Positions 1-12,709 of a stretch of DNA of 64,000 bases are shown piece by piece. The position numbers and the translations under genes are program-made. The notes under the pieces are model-generated. The model saw nothing but the letters and a program-made list of their open reading frames with translations. It was not told where the DNA came from and searched no databases. The stretch lies in assembly GCA_905182995.1 (NCBI GenBank), contig CAJJDP010000075.1, positions 296,944-360,943 on the forward strand, in the 5' to 3' direction. The stretch's first letter is position 1, and each line of letters begins with the position of its first letter. This DNA comes from Paramecium octaurelia (taxonomy: Eukaryota; Ciliophora; Oligohymenophorea; Peniculida; Parameciidae).

Positions 1-158
1 CAATAACAATAACAATAACAAAAACAAAATACATATATATAATAAGAATAATAATAATAATAACAATAACAAAATACATATATATAATAAGAATAACCAT
101 AACTAGAATAGGATGAGTCAACTAAATAAGACTAACTATAATAAAATAAACTAAATTA

Positions 159-201
<43 letters not shown>

Positions 202-609
202 TAATAATAACAATAACAATAACAATAACAATAACAAAAACAAATTACATATATATAATAAGAATAACCATAACTAGAATAGGATGAGTCAACTAAATAA
301 GACTAACTATAATAAAATAAACTAACTTAATAGTAATAACAATAACAATAATAATTAGCATATGAAGAATAATTGTAATCCAATATATAAATAGAGATAA
401 AACCATCACCATTATAATCATAAATAAATGAAATATCATAACATCAAGATAATTCACAACAAAAAGAAGAGAATTATTTTTCTAATAAAATCCTATCTCA
501 AGGAGAATCAACTTTGGAAAATTAAGCACAAGAAGTATCACAATAACAGGAAACAAAATTGGAAAATATCCAAATTAATAAAAAAAAAGTACCAACTGAA
601 GACCCATGA
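1..609 (+). CDS. Glutamine-rich repeat protein, 3' part only
   Basis: Reading frame 1 is open from the window edge to TGA at 607-609 when TAA and TAG are read as glutamine; the start lies outside the window. The first 350 bases encode long polyglutamine runs built from TAA, CAA and TAG codons. Between the runs lies a conserved non-Q block beginning with the residues NTYIQQEQPQLEQDEST, present near 70-160 and again near 241-330, with its first few residues also near 31-48. The last 80 residues are less repetitive and rich in E, N, S and K. No domain is recognisable. It is probably an intrinsically disordered tail. Mixed CAA/TAA/TAG use within the runs shows that coding, not a pure microsatellite, has been kept. 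Confidence 0.75.
25..335 (+). repeat. In-frame repeat inside polyglutamine-coding tract
   Basis: A block starting with ACATATATATAATAAGAA recurs with 171-base spacing (about 73-160 and 244-330), and its first part is also present near 31-50. The blocks are separated by runs of TAA/CAA. The spacing is a multiple of three, so copies stay in frame as a repeated peptide within the Q-rich protein. Confidence 0.7.
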
Positions 610-1645
610 GTATATCCTTTTCCATAAATAAATTAATTTGAATCTAGTTTATTCACATATACTTAAATATTCTTTATTACTTTTAAATTAACATCTTTAT
701 TAGACATCTATATTATTATCAATCGTACTATTATGAAAGGCAATTTAATTTTAATTTTAATTAAATTCTGTTGAAAATTTAATTTACATCATTATAAGAT
801 ATTAATTTGATCTCCTTCCATTTTTTAAGTAATAATATTTCATTCTATATATGATTACAACTAATCTTAGTGAAGTCTAAAATTTTATCAAAATGTATCT
901 GCTAATTGTTATAATTCACCTACTTTTTATGATTACTCCCATTTTATTATCTATTATTTTTCTATGTTTTCTTAAAACACGTTAATCATTTAAAGTACAT
1001 AATTCAAATAACTTAAAAAAAATAAATTAACTTTTTCCACAAAATAATAATGACTTCTCAGAGGTTCAAGTTAATACTTCTTTTATATCTTTTTCTAGTG
1101 AATATAGCAATAGTAGTATTCAGATTTCTTACATCTTTTCGAGATTAATGAGTTTACATGTACCTATTTTTTTAACTTGCTGAATTATTTCTCAATAAAC
1201 TTTAATTAAGAATTATTTCTCGTTTGTAATTTTTGAACATTATAGAACCAATATAAAACCTATAGTTCAAATGTATTTAAAAATAAATCATAATTTTATG
1301 CTTGGTGAATTACAAATGATCATTAAGGAATTATAAAATATCAAATAGCCTATTTTCTTTATATTTTTTCTAATTACCCAATTTAATTAGGTTTGCAATA
1401 AATTTCTTTATTAGATATTAGCAAAAGCAAATTTAGTTAACAATTTGACATTAAATTTGGTATTAACTATATATGAATATAATTTATGTATTTCTATTAG
1501 TAATTATTATTTTGATTTTCAATTATATTTATTCCATTAAATAAATTGTATTCTTAAAATATGTGTTTTCGTAGAAGTATTATTTATTAAAATAATTGAA
1601 TATTTTAAATTGAAATGAATTTAGTACATTTTGATTCCTTGTGCA
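610..1645. other. AT-rich region without a recognisable gene
   Basis: About 1 kb with frequent TGA in every frame on both strands under the ciliate code. I see no repeat, tRNA-like structure or long open frame. It separates two plus-strand genes, so it should contain the terminator of the Q-rich gene and the promoter of the exportin gene, but I cannot place either. Confidence 0.5.
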
Positions 1646-4600
1646 ATGATTGCTGTTTCTCAAGAACATTGGAAGTAAGCATTGTTTTTAAGTTTATAGA
1701 GTAAGCAATAGGCTGAATAGTCAATTTATCAGTTCATAGAAGATATAAGAAACATTGATATTTTATGTCAGATTATACAATAAACTCAGTCAGGCTCAAC
1801 TTTGTTTGTGATCTCAGAATATATAGCTAAGATTGTGGTTTCTGAAAGGTCTTTCAAGGGATTCTCATCTTCTGATCGTAGTTTATCAGAAGGGTAATTA
1901 ATTGTGGGATAATTTTAACATAAGGAAGAAAACGATGTGTTATCTAAAAAATGCAGAGTCTATGATACTTTGGTTTAACTATTTTGTGCTAGTCTTTAAA
2001 AGCAATAAGAAAATCACGTATAAAATTCAATCTGTAATTTGGTGGGTTTGTTGATTCAGTAAATAATGATGCTGAGTAGCAACCAATTCTCAAAGTTCAA
2101 GTTAGTTTTTAACTCTTTTTTTCAAGGGAATCAACCTTACCTCCTTTCTATAGGTTTGAAACTGGTCTAGCATGTTTTATAAAATTTACAACTTTATTCA
2201 TCCTATGACTCTTATGTTTCATATAGGAAAATAATGTTTTAGTTTTAAAATAGCGATATTCTAGACTTTATGTCTACTATTTGTACTGTGTTGAAATAAT
2301 GCTCTTAAGAACTTTATAAACCAGCCTTAGCCTCCCTAAAAGATATTTTGATGTTCAATTTTAATGTGAGTTACTTTGAATTAGAATCAGATTTTGATCC
2401 GAATGATCAAAACAATGTTAGCGTAATTAAATTATTATATCAATAGTTTCCTGAGAAGTTTGCTGAGTTTTTTAATGATAGATAATTGGTGGAACTGTTA
2501 TTTAAGATTACAGCTTCATATAGTTAAACCGACTCATCTTTAGCCCTGTTAGCATTAAAATCTCTGAAGAGAATGGCATCCTCTAAGAAGAGAATTTTTA
2601 ATGAGAAAATTAAAAAAAGATTATTTGCTAAGGAAATGTATTAAGGTTGTATTTTCCTTTTTGAGAAGGTATAATAAGCTAATGAGGAAATCATAAGTGA
2701 TATTTTGGAGTTAAATACAAAATTAAACAATTGCTTTGGTTTGAGATAGATTAGATTTGATTTTACATTTAGTTAACAATGGTTATATTGTTTATAAACA
2801 TTTTGTGTTTAAATCTTACAAAAATAAATGAAAATTAAGGATCCTCACATGTATTAGATGATAGAATTGATGAAGAAGTTAGTTAAATTTATAACTGACT
2901 TCAAATTGGATATTACATTTAAATAATCAATCTCTAAGGCAATATCTGAAATAAGTAAGTCTATAATTCATTTATTACTGAATTCTCAAAACTCCTTTTT
3001 TTAAGGTTACACACCTTAGAATCACAAAAAGTTAAAGCATACTTTAAAAGAATTTTTTGAAAATCTTTTTCCAATTTTGTCTATAGATTTAACTAGTCAC
3101 ATCAAAATGATTTATCATTCTTTTAAAAATGCAGCTTAAGATTAAGAAAAGTTCATTATCGAATTAAGTCTAATTAATTACATAGTAATAAATCCATAAA
3201 TTTTAGAAAAAAACAGTGAAGAAATAGTTTAAATGATATAAACTGTAATTAAAGATTCATTAAACTTCCTATAAGTTTCTACTCATAATTTACCTCCCTT
3301 AGTTATTATGTCTGCAATGTCTTTAGCAGATAACTTATTTCAATTTGCTCTTAGTGAATCAGATGAATCAATTGGTAGATAAAGATCTAACAAAGCCTTC
3401 TTTGATAATTTCATCAAACCAATTCAGATCTAACCCTAATAAGCTACTAATCAGTTGTTATAATTTATAATTTTACAATTGCAAATTGAGAATAAAGAAA
3501 TAATAGAATATGCCTTAGTAATTATGAAAGAAACAATTGTTCGACTGAAACATCATTTATATAATGAAGCCTTTTAAAGTTCAAATGTTGTAACCTAAAT
3601 TAAAAGTGTACTATTAAATCTTAAAAATACTGCTTTATAGAAGGATATGTTTTTAAGTTGTCGAACCTTAGCGTCCGAAATCCTATCAATTTTATTGTTT
3701 GACACTGCCTACGAGAACTATATTGAATCAATAATTTAATTAAATTAGTTTTTGACAATACAACCAACTCAATAATCAATTTTAATATATCTATATGAAA
3801 TGTTAGGTTACTTCAGACATGTTGATACGAGCAAAATATTTAGATTACTCATCAAATAACATCTATTAAAAATAGCTGAATTGACCAGATTTATTTTAAT
3901 TGACAATCCTTAATAATTCCAAATGTGTAAATTATGTCTAAAACTAATGGTTGCCATTACAGAGAACAAGAGTCTGAGATATCAATATCATAGTTCCTCC
4001 GTAGTTTAAATTGAATTAGTCAGAACTTTTCAAGGGATATTGACAAGTTACTTGTAACATTTAATAAATGCCATATAAGATGAAAAAGTCAAATAAGAAT
4101 TCTCAGCAGAGATTTGTAGATTGGTAGGATTAATATTTAAAATTATGAATAACATCCTAAAAGGGAAATATATTTCTTAAACATGTTAATTGCTCTTTGC
4201 TGACAGAAAATATTTAGACCTACTCATAACTTCATTAGATATTACATCAAAGATCTCAAATTATATCATTGTAAATGTATATATTTATTTATAGATGTAC
4301 AATAAAACATGTTTACAAGTAGTCTAAGTGTTGTAAGTAGTGAGTACATCACAACTGCAGTTATTTGAATTGAATCCATAATCACTGACTACTTTAATGG
4401 TTATCATTGAAAGTTTACAAAAACACTTATTGCGCTAACTCTCACAAGAATATAAGACTTCTACTATATCCACCTACCACCAGCCTTTGGATAAAGTTAC
4501 TTTGGATCATACTACAGATATTGTCTTATCAATACTAGAATTTGTATCAGAGGAACAGTAATTAACTTAGATGGGCATTTTATAATCGTTTGTTTAGCCT

Positions 4601-4891
4601 TTGGATACTATTGTTGAACTTGTTTTGTAAGAATTACTGCTCTGCTTAATTAAAGGTTAGTGTTCATAGCAAACCAACCTCAAAATCACAAGATAGGTTT
4701 TCGCTATTATGTGCACTTTTCAATAAGTTTTTGTTGCAATTTTAAGCAAAGTCTTACTGAGATCTGATTAATAATTAGATGCTTCTTAACTATAAATTTT
4801 AACATAAGATCTAGACCTAAGGATCAAACAATAAAATGAAGAATAATTTAAAAAAAACTTCAATCTATTTATGAAATAATTTGGAATTTGA
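1646..4891 (+). CDS. Exportin-7-like nuclear transport receptor
   Basis: A single uninterrupted frame of 1,081 residues from ATG 1646 to TGA 4889, with no intron needed. The length matches exportin-7 (about 1,087 residues). The N terminus has the amphipathic helix pattern of the importin-beta N-terminal domain. The segment near residues 260-340, with SKKRIFNEKIKKRLF followed by a LFEK motif, resembles the human exportin-7 region around RRSLFN. The C-terminal helix pattern (DLDLRIKQQNEEQFKKNFN) resembles the end of human exportin-7. The rest is a helical HEAT-like solenoid rich in L, I, S and Q. Members of this family bind RanGTP and carry cargo through nuclear pores. Exportin-4 or RanBP17 are close alternatives; membership of the importin-beta superfamily is more certain than the exact orthologue. 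Confidence 0.7.
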
Positions 4892-4933
4892 GAGTAATGA
4901 TGTTTTTATTTTGTTATTAAATATATTCATAAA

Positions 4934-5278
4934 ATGAGCAGAAAGTTTATAACCCAGTACCCATTGGCACCACCAATGAATGATATTTCCAATTTATACA
5001 AAAGAATCAGAATATAAGAACAATTATAATTCTTCGATGAAATAATCAAAAAGGGTAAATTCAAAAGACCAGTGCAAAAACCCAAAAATATTAAACTCCC
5101 CATTTCTATATCCTCAAAAACGATTCAATTGTAAAGTGAGCGATCTCTTTCTATTCGTTCACCAAAAATTATTGAATAACCAAAGAAATAAATACTGCCG
5201 CCCATCTCAAAGCAAAAAGCATCAATATCAGGTTGGGAAGTTAACACATCCTATGATTCGTATTTATATTTTTAATGA
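4934..5278 (+). CDS. Small basic protein, function unknown
   Basis: ATG 4934 to TGA 5276, 114 residues, starting 42 bases after the stop of the exportin gene. The protein is rich in K, S, P, I and Q. It has a basic central stretch (KKGKFKRPVQKPK) followed by serine-rich text with several S-P and R-S-P motifs that look like phosphorylation sites. No membrane segment and no recognised domain. The whole frame is free of TGA and the composition is protein-like, so I think it is a real gene, but no role can be given. Confidence 0.55.
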
Positions 5279-6477
5279 AAAACATTAATTTTAAGTAATT
5301 TACACAAATCTCTTTCTAATTTCAAAGATATAAAATGGATCCTGATATAAATTATAACTTCCCTCACTGCAATTTTCATACTTCAATTAAGTATTTAAAC
5401 ATCGACAGAAAATTTTACCTAATCCACTTCAATCATGACCTAATTCTGATTTATTAGTAAATCATCAAGAAAAAATTAACATATTGTTACCCTTCTAAGC
5501 TAATGTACTAAAATATTTGATTGATTATATAATTTAATAAAAAAATTAATTTTAATATAACCTTTTATAATTTAACACCCTTTTCATTTATTTTCAATCA
5601 TTTTTTTCTTCATACTCCTAATCCATAATTATTAGCTTGATGAATAACTAAAATTTTCTCCATTGGAAATTATTAATTACTCCTGCATTATAAATTTAAA
5701 TTTGAGTTTCTCTTTAATGAGACCTATCTACACTCATTGTGATAGAGAAATTTATTTGATAACTACACCTAATATTCATTTGACCATTGATAAGATCATA
5801 AAAAATAATTATATCTCAAAATCATGAATATATATATTATGTTATTATCAATTGTATTATCCAACTAGTCTTAATACTCTTGCAGTTTCCTTAGTAAGGA
5901 TTGATATTCGAAAACTAGGTTAAGAACGTGTAGTTTCACTAATTTTGATTTTAAAATTAGGAAGTAACTTCTTGTTTAATTCACTTAATTCAAACAATGG
6001 ATTTTTAAATGATAATTTTTTACATGAATGATTAAGTCTGATATTATTCTTTTAAATGAGTTTCTGTTTTCTATATTAACTATTCGCATAAACTTTGTTT
6101 TAAAATTCTGGGTTTATTAAGGTCTTTTTATTTGTTATATACTATTATTATTATTATTAAAGTTTCAACATAAATTTATAATATTCTTGTTAATTACCCA
6201 AAATTAAGTATTTCAGGCATCAATTTAGATATTAATCAGCTGAAGAATAACAACCAAACATTATCAAAAATAGAAGAGGTTAACATATCTTTATTATTAT
6301 AATTTAAAACAATTAGTTGGTAAATGAATTGTCTTCTGAAACTTTTGTTTGACTCTGATTCGTTTATTTCAAATTTCTAAAATTAAACAACATTGAGAGA
6401 ATATTAAATCTTTCATAATTTTGTATTAATTCATTTATAAAAAGAGAGAAATACTAAATTTTGAATATCTCATTGTT
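5279..6477. other. AT-rich region, at most one doubtful tiny ORF
   Basis: About 1.2 kb between a plus-strand and a minus-strand gene that converge here. A 61-residue open frame (ATG 5335 to TGA 5518) is visible but has no protein-like features beyond being open. The remainder is T-rich and A-rich with TGA in all frames. It should hold the 3' ends of both flanking transcripts. Confidence 0.45.
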
Positions 6478-7492
6478 TCATTAGTTGATTTTTATCAAAC
6501 TGTTGTTCTATTACTTGATTATTTTATATGATTAGAAGAGTTCTTATATGGCTACTTAATCATTAATGGCTTCCTAAGATTTTGAATAATTTATATAATT
6601 TGGTTGAATAAGTTTACCATTGACATTTTCAAAATTATATTAGATTTTAATTTCCAAATAATCTTTAAGTAATTAATATGCTTTTTCGCACTCCATATTG
6701 GATCCATATTTGATATAGATATAAATTTAGCTTTATTTCAAATACTTCTAAATATTAAATTGAATTTTACAATTTCTCCAAAGAGACAAAATATTTTGAT
6801 AACAAAATTCAAGTCATTTAGTATATCATAAGTGATTAATACCTAAATACACATTGTATTTTGTTGCAACTTGTCCAAAGCTGTAACTATCTTAGTTTCA
6901 ATAGTTTTATTGATTTCATCATCTATTTAATTGAGTCGAGTGAGGATATCTACCATTTTCTCTTCTGAAAACTAAGGCTCCTCCTCATCAGAAACTTCAT
7001 CTGTAGAATTACTTCCAAATTAGAAATCTTCCCATTCATTGATTCGTGCTATTTCTTATTATTCCTCGTTTGGCTCAATCTGATCAGTAGTATTAGAGGG
7101 AGGATTAGTAAAATCAAGACCTTTAGTATATGGAACAGTATCAAGCTTCAGCTATTTCAATCTCGAATGATAAACATTGCATGAAATTTAATTTAAGATT
7201 TTTGTATTATTAAGTGATCTACTATAAAATTGAATCTATACTTGATTGCATCAATAGCTGAATCAACTTCGTCATATTCAATAAATACTTTTGTTTAAAG
7301 CTGCCCTCTCTCAAATATTAAAATCTATAATATTATATCATAATTTTGGAATACTTTTGAAATAGAGCCATGTTTGGAGAAAACTTTCAATAAAGATTGA
7401 TTATTGATTTAGATATTATTCTATGTTGTTTTCAGACAAACTAAAGCAACTCTAGTTGGTGTTGGTTCTCTTTTTTTTTTCCTTTGGGACAT
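6478..7492 (-). CDS. PTB/hnRNP-L-like RNA-binding protein with RRM domains
   Basis: Start ATG 7492, stop 6478, 323 residues after removing introns at 7222-7241 (20 nt) and 6748-6770 (23 nt), both ending TAG. After a basic start (SQRKKKREPTP) comes an RRM fold with RNP-like strands ALVCL and TKVFIEYDEVDSAIDAI. It continues into the segment QISCNVYHSRLKQLKLDTVPYTKGLDF, which parallels the extended end of PTB RRM2 ([25 protein letters not shown]). A glutamate- and serine-rich linker follows, then a second, weaker RRM containing CLFGEI. PTB-family proteins bind pyrimidine-rich RNA in splicing or translation. The family is inferred from this alignment by eye; only two RRMs are seen, not four. Confidence 0.7.
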
Positions 7493-8628
7493 TATTAATT
7501 AATAATATAATTAATGTTATCCTAAAATTCATTTATATCTGTTTGAGATAGAGTTGGTTACATTTTGAATATAGATTCATATATTTGTTATTTATGGTTA
7601 TAGATGCTGCCACTTGTACAGAATATAAGACATATATAAAACAATCAATATAATATTCCATTTATAAAAATGATAACATTATGTAGATTAAGTATCAAAA
7701 ATAATAAAAAATGTATTCTTCTTTTGTTAATTGATTTGGATGATTGAATTTGAGTATTAAGAAATTTGAATAGATAAGATAAATTGTGTTTTATTTAAGT
7801 CCCAAAAATTGATTTTTTTGTAAAAATTAAAAGATAGGAGGAAGTAAAAATGGCTATAAACTTGATGAATTTAATATTTATAACAATAAGTATGGAACAT
7901 TATTTATAAGATGAGTTTTGATTCTGAGCATAATAATTAGAAATTTAATATTAAGGAATGGAATATCCTAATTTGGCTAAGAGCTATTTATGATACAATA
8001 ATATTAAATTTATTATCTATGAGTAATATCAATTTTGTGGTTATTTTGTAACATTTACATTTAAACCTAAACAATCAGTATTGCAATCTTAAGTCTCAAA
8101 TAAATAGTTTATTTCATTCGTAAAATTAGATCTTCCTTGTTCTAAATTTCATAATAGTCTTGTAAATTAGAGATAAGGGCACATGTTCTATTTATCATCC
8201 AAGTCTTTAATGATAAATTTGTTTCAACATTTCAAATCATAAGGCTGTTTTTAATTGTTCTTAATTAGATTGTAGTTCCGAATTGTTCTTACATTTTAAT
8301 TAGATATTATTAGAAACTAGTTATTAAAAGTGAAGGAGTGATAACAATCTTAATTTTAAAGATTTTAGAGAGGATTTATTTTAGTTATTGATTTCCAAAA
8401 AAAATAGATTATAAAGAAATTATTTGAATGTAATTTGAATGATTGATTTGGGTTTAGACTTATGTAAGATTTATTATTAAGTCATTTTTTTAGCATCTTT
8501 GAATTTTAATACTGATTTATTATGATAGAATAGGTTAAGAGATGATTTTCTCATAAACAGAAATATATATGAATGAGAATTGCTTTGATATATATATATT
8601 AATTAATCTACGTGTTATTATTTAAGAA
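7493..8628. other. AT-rich divergent intergenic region
   Basis: This 1.1 kb lies between the divergent starts of the PTB-like and sortilin genes, so it must contain both promoters. A 100-residue frame without TGA exists at 7911-8213 on the plus strand but is low-complexity and I do not support it as a gene. No other structure was seen. Confidence 0.45.
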
Positions 8629-11093
8629 ATGATAATAATTCTAGGTTTGTTGATTTTATGCGTGTCAGGATAGAATGAAGTAAAGGTTTCATTTAATGAA
8701 CTTGAATCTCCAGTGTCTAACATTTATTGGTGTGGATCATCTGTTGTATTTACAAAAGATGATGAAACAATTGAATAAACTCATTAGGAGAGCAGAAAAG
8801 TGCTGTTCATTCTTACAGACAAAGGGAAAATATGGAGATCAGCAGATTACGGGACAACTTGGTTGGATGAAACAAAGAGTTGGGAAAAGATGGAACCAGA
8901 AAATAAATAATTACAATTCGAAAGTATTCATATTTCACCAGCTGATTCAAGGGTTATATTCTTTTTTGGTTCAAATGGTATTAGTTATAAATCTAAGAAT
9001 TGTGGTCGAACTTATACAAGGTTCACACATTCAGAAGACCTTTATGATTTTAAATTGAATAAGATGGATTCTTAATGGATTATGGCTTTTAAAGACAAAC
9101 CCTGTGGCAAAAATGATATTAATTGTAAAGACTTTTATAAGAAATCAATTTATGTCACTGAAGATGGAGGTGAAACTTGGAAATCAGCATTAAATTATGT
9201 CAGAGATGCTGCATGGGACAAACTCTTATAATATCAATTAATCCCTGATCAAAGAATAATAGTGTGTCACATGAAGGAAGGCAAATCTGTTATTTCCTAC
9301 TCAGATGACTATTTTGCGACTGTCTAAACAATGTAAGAAAATGCTTTGGGATTCTTCTAAACATCCCATTACATATTCGTACTTACTACGGGCGAAGATG
9401 GAGAAACTGGATATGAATTGCTGATAGCTCCTGCTTATTTAGATAAATTCTCACCATAACCTGTATAATTACCTATTCCTTTGAATTAGCATACATTTAC
9501 TATTCTAGATACTTCAGAAGGATAGATATTTTTGTCTGTTTCTCATAAGGAAGAAAATCAAAGATTAACTAATGTATACGTAAGTGATTTTAGAGGATTT
9601 AAATTCACTCTATCTTTGTTACATAATGTGAGATCTCTTGATACTGGAAATTGTGATTTCGAGAGAATGCTTGGCATGGAAGGAGTTTATGTTTCTAACG
9701 TATTTGATCATCAAGAAGTAGAGAAATCAAAATCAAGAAGTTCAATCACTCCTGCCACCCTAGAATTATATAAAAAAACTGTACAAAATCAATTTATTCT
9801 TATTTTTAGTTCATTTCCTATGATAGAGGCGGTTAATGGCATCCATTAAAAGCTCCAGAAGTTGATTCAAAAGGAGATGAAATATAGTGTTCTGGAGATT
9901 GCTCTTTACACCTGAAAGGAAGAACAGAAGCCAATCAAAATCCACTCTATTCTAGTTAAAATGCTCCTGGACTTAGTATTGGTGTTGGAAATACAGGTCT
10001 ATATTTGACTTAGAAAGATCACGAAGTCAACACCTATCTGACCAGAGATGGAGGTCATGAATGGTTTGAAATCAGAAAGGGTTCCCATATGTATGAAATT
10101 GGAGATAGAGGTGGTCTCATTGTTATGGGTCAAGACGATAAACCCATTAATCAAATCATTTATTCTTGGGATTAAGGATTTTCATGGGAAGAAGTTAAAA
10201 TTGGCCAGAAGGAATTTGAAATTCAGAACATAGTCACCGAACCTTCCAATATGGAATAGAAGTTCATTGTATATGGATAAAGCAGATCATAAGAAAATCA
10301 ATTAAAAGGATATGTCGTAGCATTGAATTTCTAAACTCTTCATTAAAGAGTATGCTCTGGTGCCTGGGATCCAACAATGCCTGAATCAGATTATGAATTT
10401 TGGATTCCTAAAAACTTTGAATCTGGTAAATGTTTATTTGGTAGAAAAATCAAGTACATCAGAAGGAAAAGAGAGGCTAAGTGTTTCAATCAAGAGGAAA
10501 TTGATAAAAAGTTCTTCATCGAAACTTGTCCTTGCATAGAGGATGATTGGGAATGTGATTTTGGATTCTATAGGAAAATCGAAGGAGGACCTTGTGTGCC
10601 AATTGCTGATAAATTTGAAGAAGATGACACTCCAGATTTATTAAAACCTCCTGTTAATTGCAAATAGACTTACATGAAAACATAAGGCTACAGAAAGGTT
10701 TCTGGAGACTATTGTTAAGGTGGTATTGATCTATCCCCTATTGAAACACCTTGTCCAAACACCTAAACAAATAGTACTTCGTTGAATAATACTGAAATTC
10801 CAATTAATGATATCAAATAACCTACAATTAGCAAACCATAAATCAATAACTCCTCAACTTAACTTAATTCATCAAAATAAAATTCATATTTATGGTACGT
10901 TGTAGCCTTCTTAGGTGCTGTCATATTAATTTTGTTCTTTAAGGATAAAATCATTAAGTAGTTTTTAATTATAAATTTTAGTCTATTTAGCCCTAAACCA
11001 CCAAAGAAACCCTAATCCTATATGGGAAAAGGTAATTACGAACAACTGAAATTATTTAGTGGAAATGACGATGATGACGAAGCTGGCCTTTGA
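8629..11093 (+). CDS. Sortilin-like VPS10-domain receptor
   Basis: ATG 8629 to TGA 11091, 811 residues after removing a 29-nt intron at 9781-9809. It starts with a clear signal peptide (IIILGLLILCVSG). The ectodomain has repeated bacterial-neuraminidase-type Asp-box blades (SADYGTTW, TEDGGETW, TRDGGHEW, SWDQGFSW), typical of the ten-bladed VPS10 propeller. The cysteine-rich 10CC module follows (DCSLHL, CSGAWDP, CPCIEDDWECDFGFYR). Near residue 755 is a transmembrane helix (WYVVAFLGAVILILFF), then a short tail with a tyrosine motif (YEQLKL) and an acidic end. VPS10 receptors sort luminal cargo from the Golgi. In Tetrahymena and apicomplexans, relatives are needed for secretory organelle formation, so a role in dense-core granule or lysosome sorting is a reasonable inference. 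Confidence 0.93.
9781..9809 (+). other. 29-nt intron in the sortilin gene
   Basis: GTACAA...TTTTAG. Reading through gives a frame that breaks the conserved VPS10 text; removing it joins KKT to FISYDRGGQWHPL and restores the conserved Asp-box blade. It is a clear example of the tiny-intron style used across this window. Confidence 0.85.
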
Positions 11094-11154
11094 TTTTGTA
11101 TTTTATATTCATTTGATTTGAAAATTTTAATAAAAATATGATAGTTTAAAATGA

Positions 11155-12709
11155 GATGCTTTCATTCTTTTACAAGGTAGAAGATCTTACTTAGTGTCAG
11201 TTGAAACAAGTATTTCAAATAAATTGATTTATATAAAGGTTCAGGCTTTGATTGAGAATCTTGATACTATTAAAAGTGAGAACTACATTTTCTTTCCCAA
11301 AAGCTTAATAATTGAAAAACAGCAGAATCAATATTAATTTACATTTAATGAGGAAAACGAATCTGCTATTAAAAAAGCTGGAAGGGAAACACTCTAATCA
11401 ATGGGTTAGCCAATTTATATTTCAAAGCATCTTTTATTGTTATTTTATAGACTTTCACAATTAAAGTAAAAAAAAACACAATATTATTAGTATTTATATA
11501 CCAACTTTGACCTAAGATAGTTTTGTACCTATTGATGAGGCTTTAAGAACGAGTCAAAAAGTTAACTATAGCAATTATATATAAAGATTTCTCTTGTATA
11601 ATTTTGGTGTAGACAAATTGGATTAAAATTCACCAGAAATCGCAAATAATCATTGTTTGTCTCCAGAATTGGTCTACTAAATCAAAGAAGAAGAAAAAGT
11701 AGTTAGTAAAACTATAATATTTGATGAAAAAATGGCCATATTTAATCTAGGATGCATATTATTTGAATTATTCACAAAGAAGAAAATGTACGAAAGGGTT
11801 AATAGTTTTGAATCAACTAAATATAACTTAACAAAATATATCTTTTTAAATGGATATAGATATCTATGCTATTTATTTGGATAAATGGTCTAAAAATGCA
11901 CTCTGGAAGAAGAAACTGAATCAAATAGGAGGATCACTTTTAAAGAAGCTTTGTCTTAAGTTCTGTATATTGAATAAATAGAAGAATATACTCTTCGTGC
12001 TTAGAATGAGTAGCAGATCACAAAAATTGATGACTTTTTTTCTTAAAAATCGAGTTTACATAATAAATTAGTTGAAGAATTACAAATTAAAGGAAACCAT
12101 CAACTCACTGGCAGACTATATATTTTATAAAATTTGATGAGAATGAAGTTTATATTCTTACTCTTCTAAAAGGAAGAGCTTGAATGTTTTAGAGATTTCC
12201 TTTTGATGAAACTATTAGTATAAGAACTCTAAGGAATCAAAGAACTTGAAAAGCCTTCAGAGAATCAATCTTAAATCCTAAATTTCAAGGATTCTATAGA
12301 TGAAATTAAAGAATTTTACAATCATTATTCATCTAAATATGAGAAACTTCTATTTAAGTTAATAAAAGGAATTGAATAACAAGACTATTCTGAAAAATCA
12401 TAAAAGCATTTTAAATAATAATTTAGGTCAAGTAAGGTATAAGATTTTTAGAAAAATTTTCATGCTGAATTATTTTAAGAAAAGACTCCAATTTAATAAT
12501 TACATAAATTATGCTTATAAAATCTGAATTCTATATTCCTGAAAGATCAATTGCTATAGAATTTCAGACCAATATCTAAATAATTAATGAATGGTGACCG
12601 TTATGAAATTTACGATACGTTACTTCAAATTTTGTTTGGAAATGAAATCTAAGAAAACAAAATTTAAGAACTTATTTAGACAATAAAGTTTAATTCAATA
12701 AATAATTGA
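11155..12709 (+). CDS. Divergent protein kinase-like protein, probably catalytically dead
   Basis: The frame is open from 11155 to TGA 12707 after removing a 31-nt intron (11490-11520), 507 residues. The 5' end is unresolved: TGA sits just upstream in this frame, and the ATGs at 11138 and 11151 are in other frames, so a missed exon or a damaged start is possible. Kinase-like features in order are a weak glycine loop and beta strands (QGRRSYLVSVET, LIYIKVQ), NFGV where DFG is expected, SPEL in the APE position, and FNLGCILFELFT like the DxWSxG helix. RRITFKEAL is like the C-lobe end. No HRD-type catalytic loop is visible, so I infer a pseudokinase. The C-terminal half is Q- and E-rich helix. 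Confidence 0.55.

Noticed and set aside
5335-5520. Small plus-strand ORF of 61 residues
   Set aside because: It is open but its composition follows the local AT bias and there is no domain, signal or neighbour to support it.
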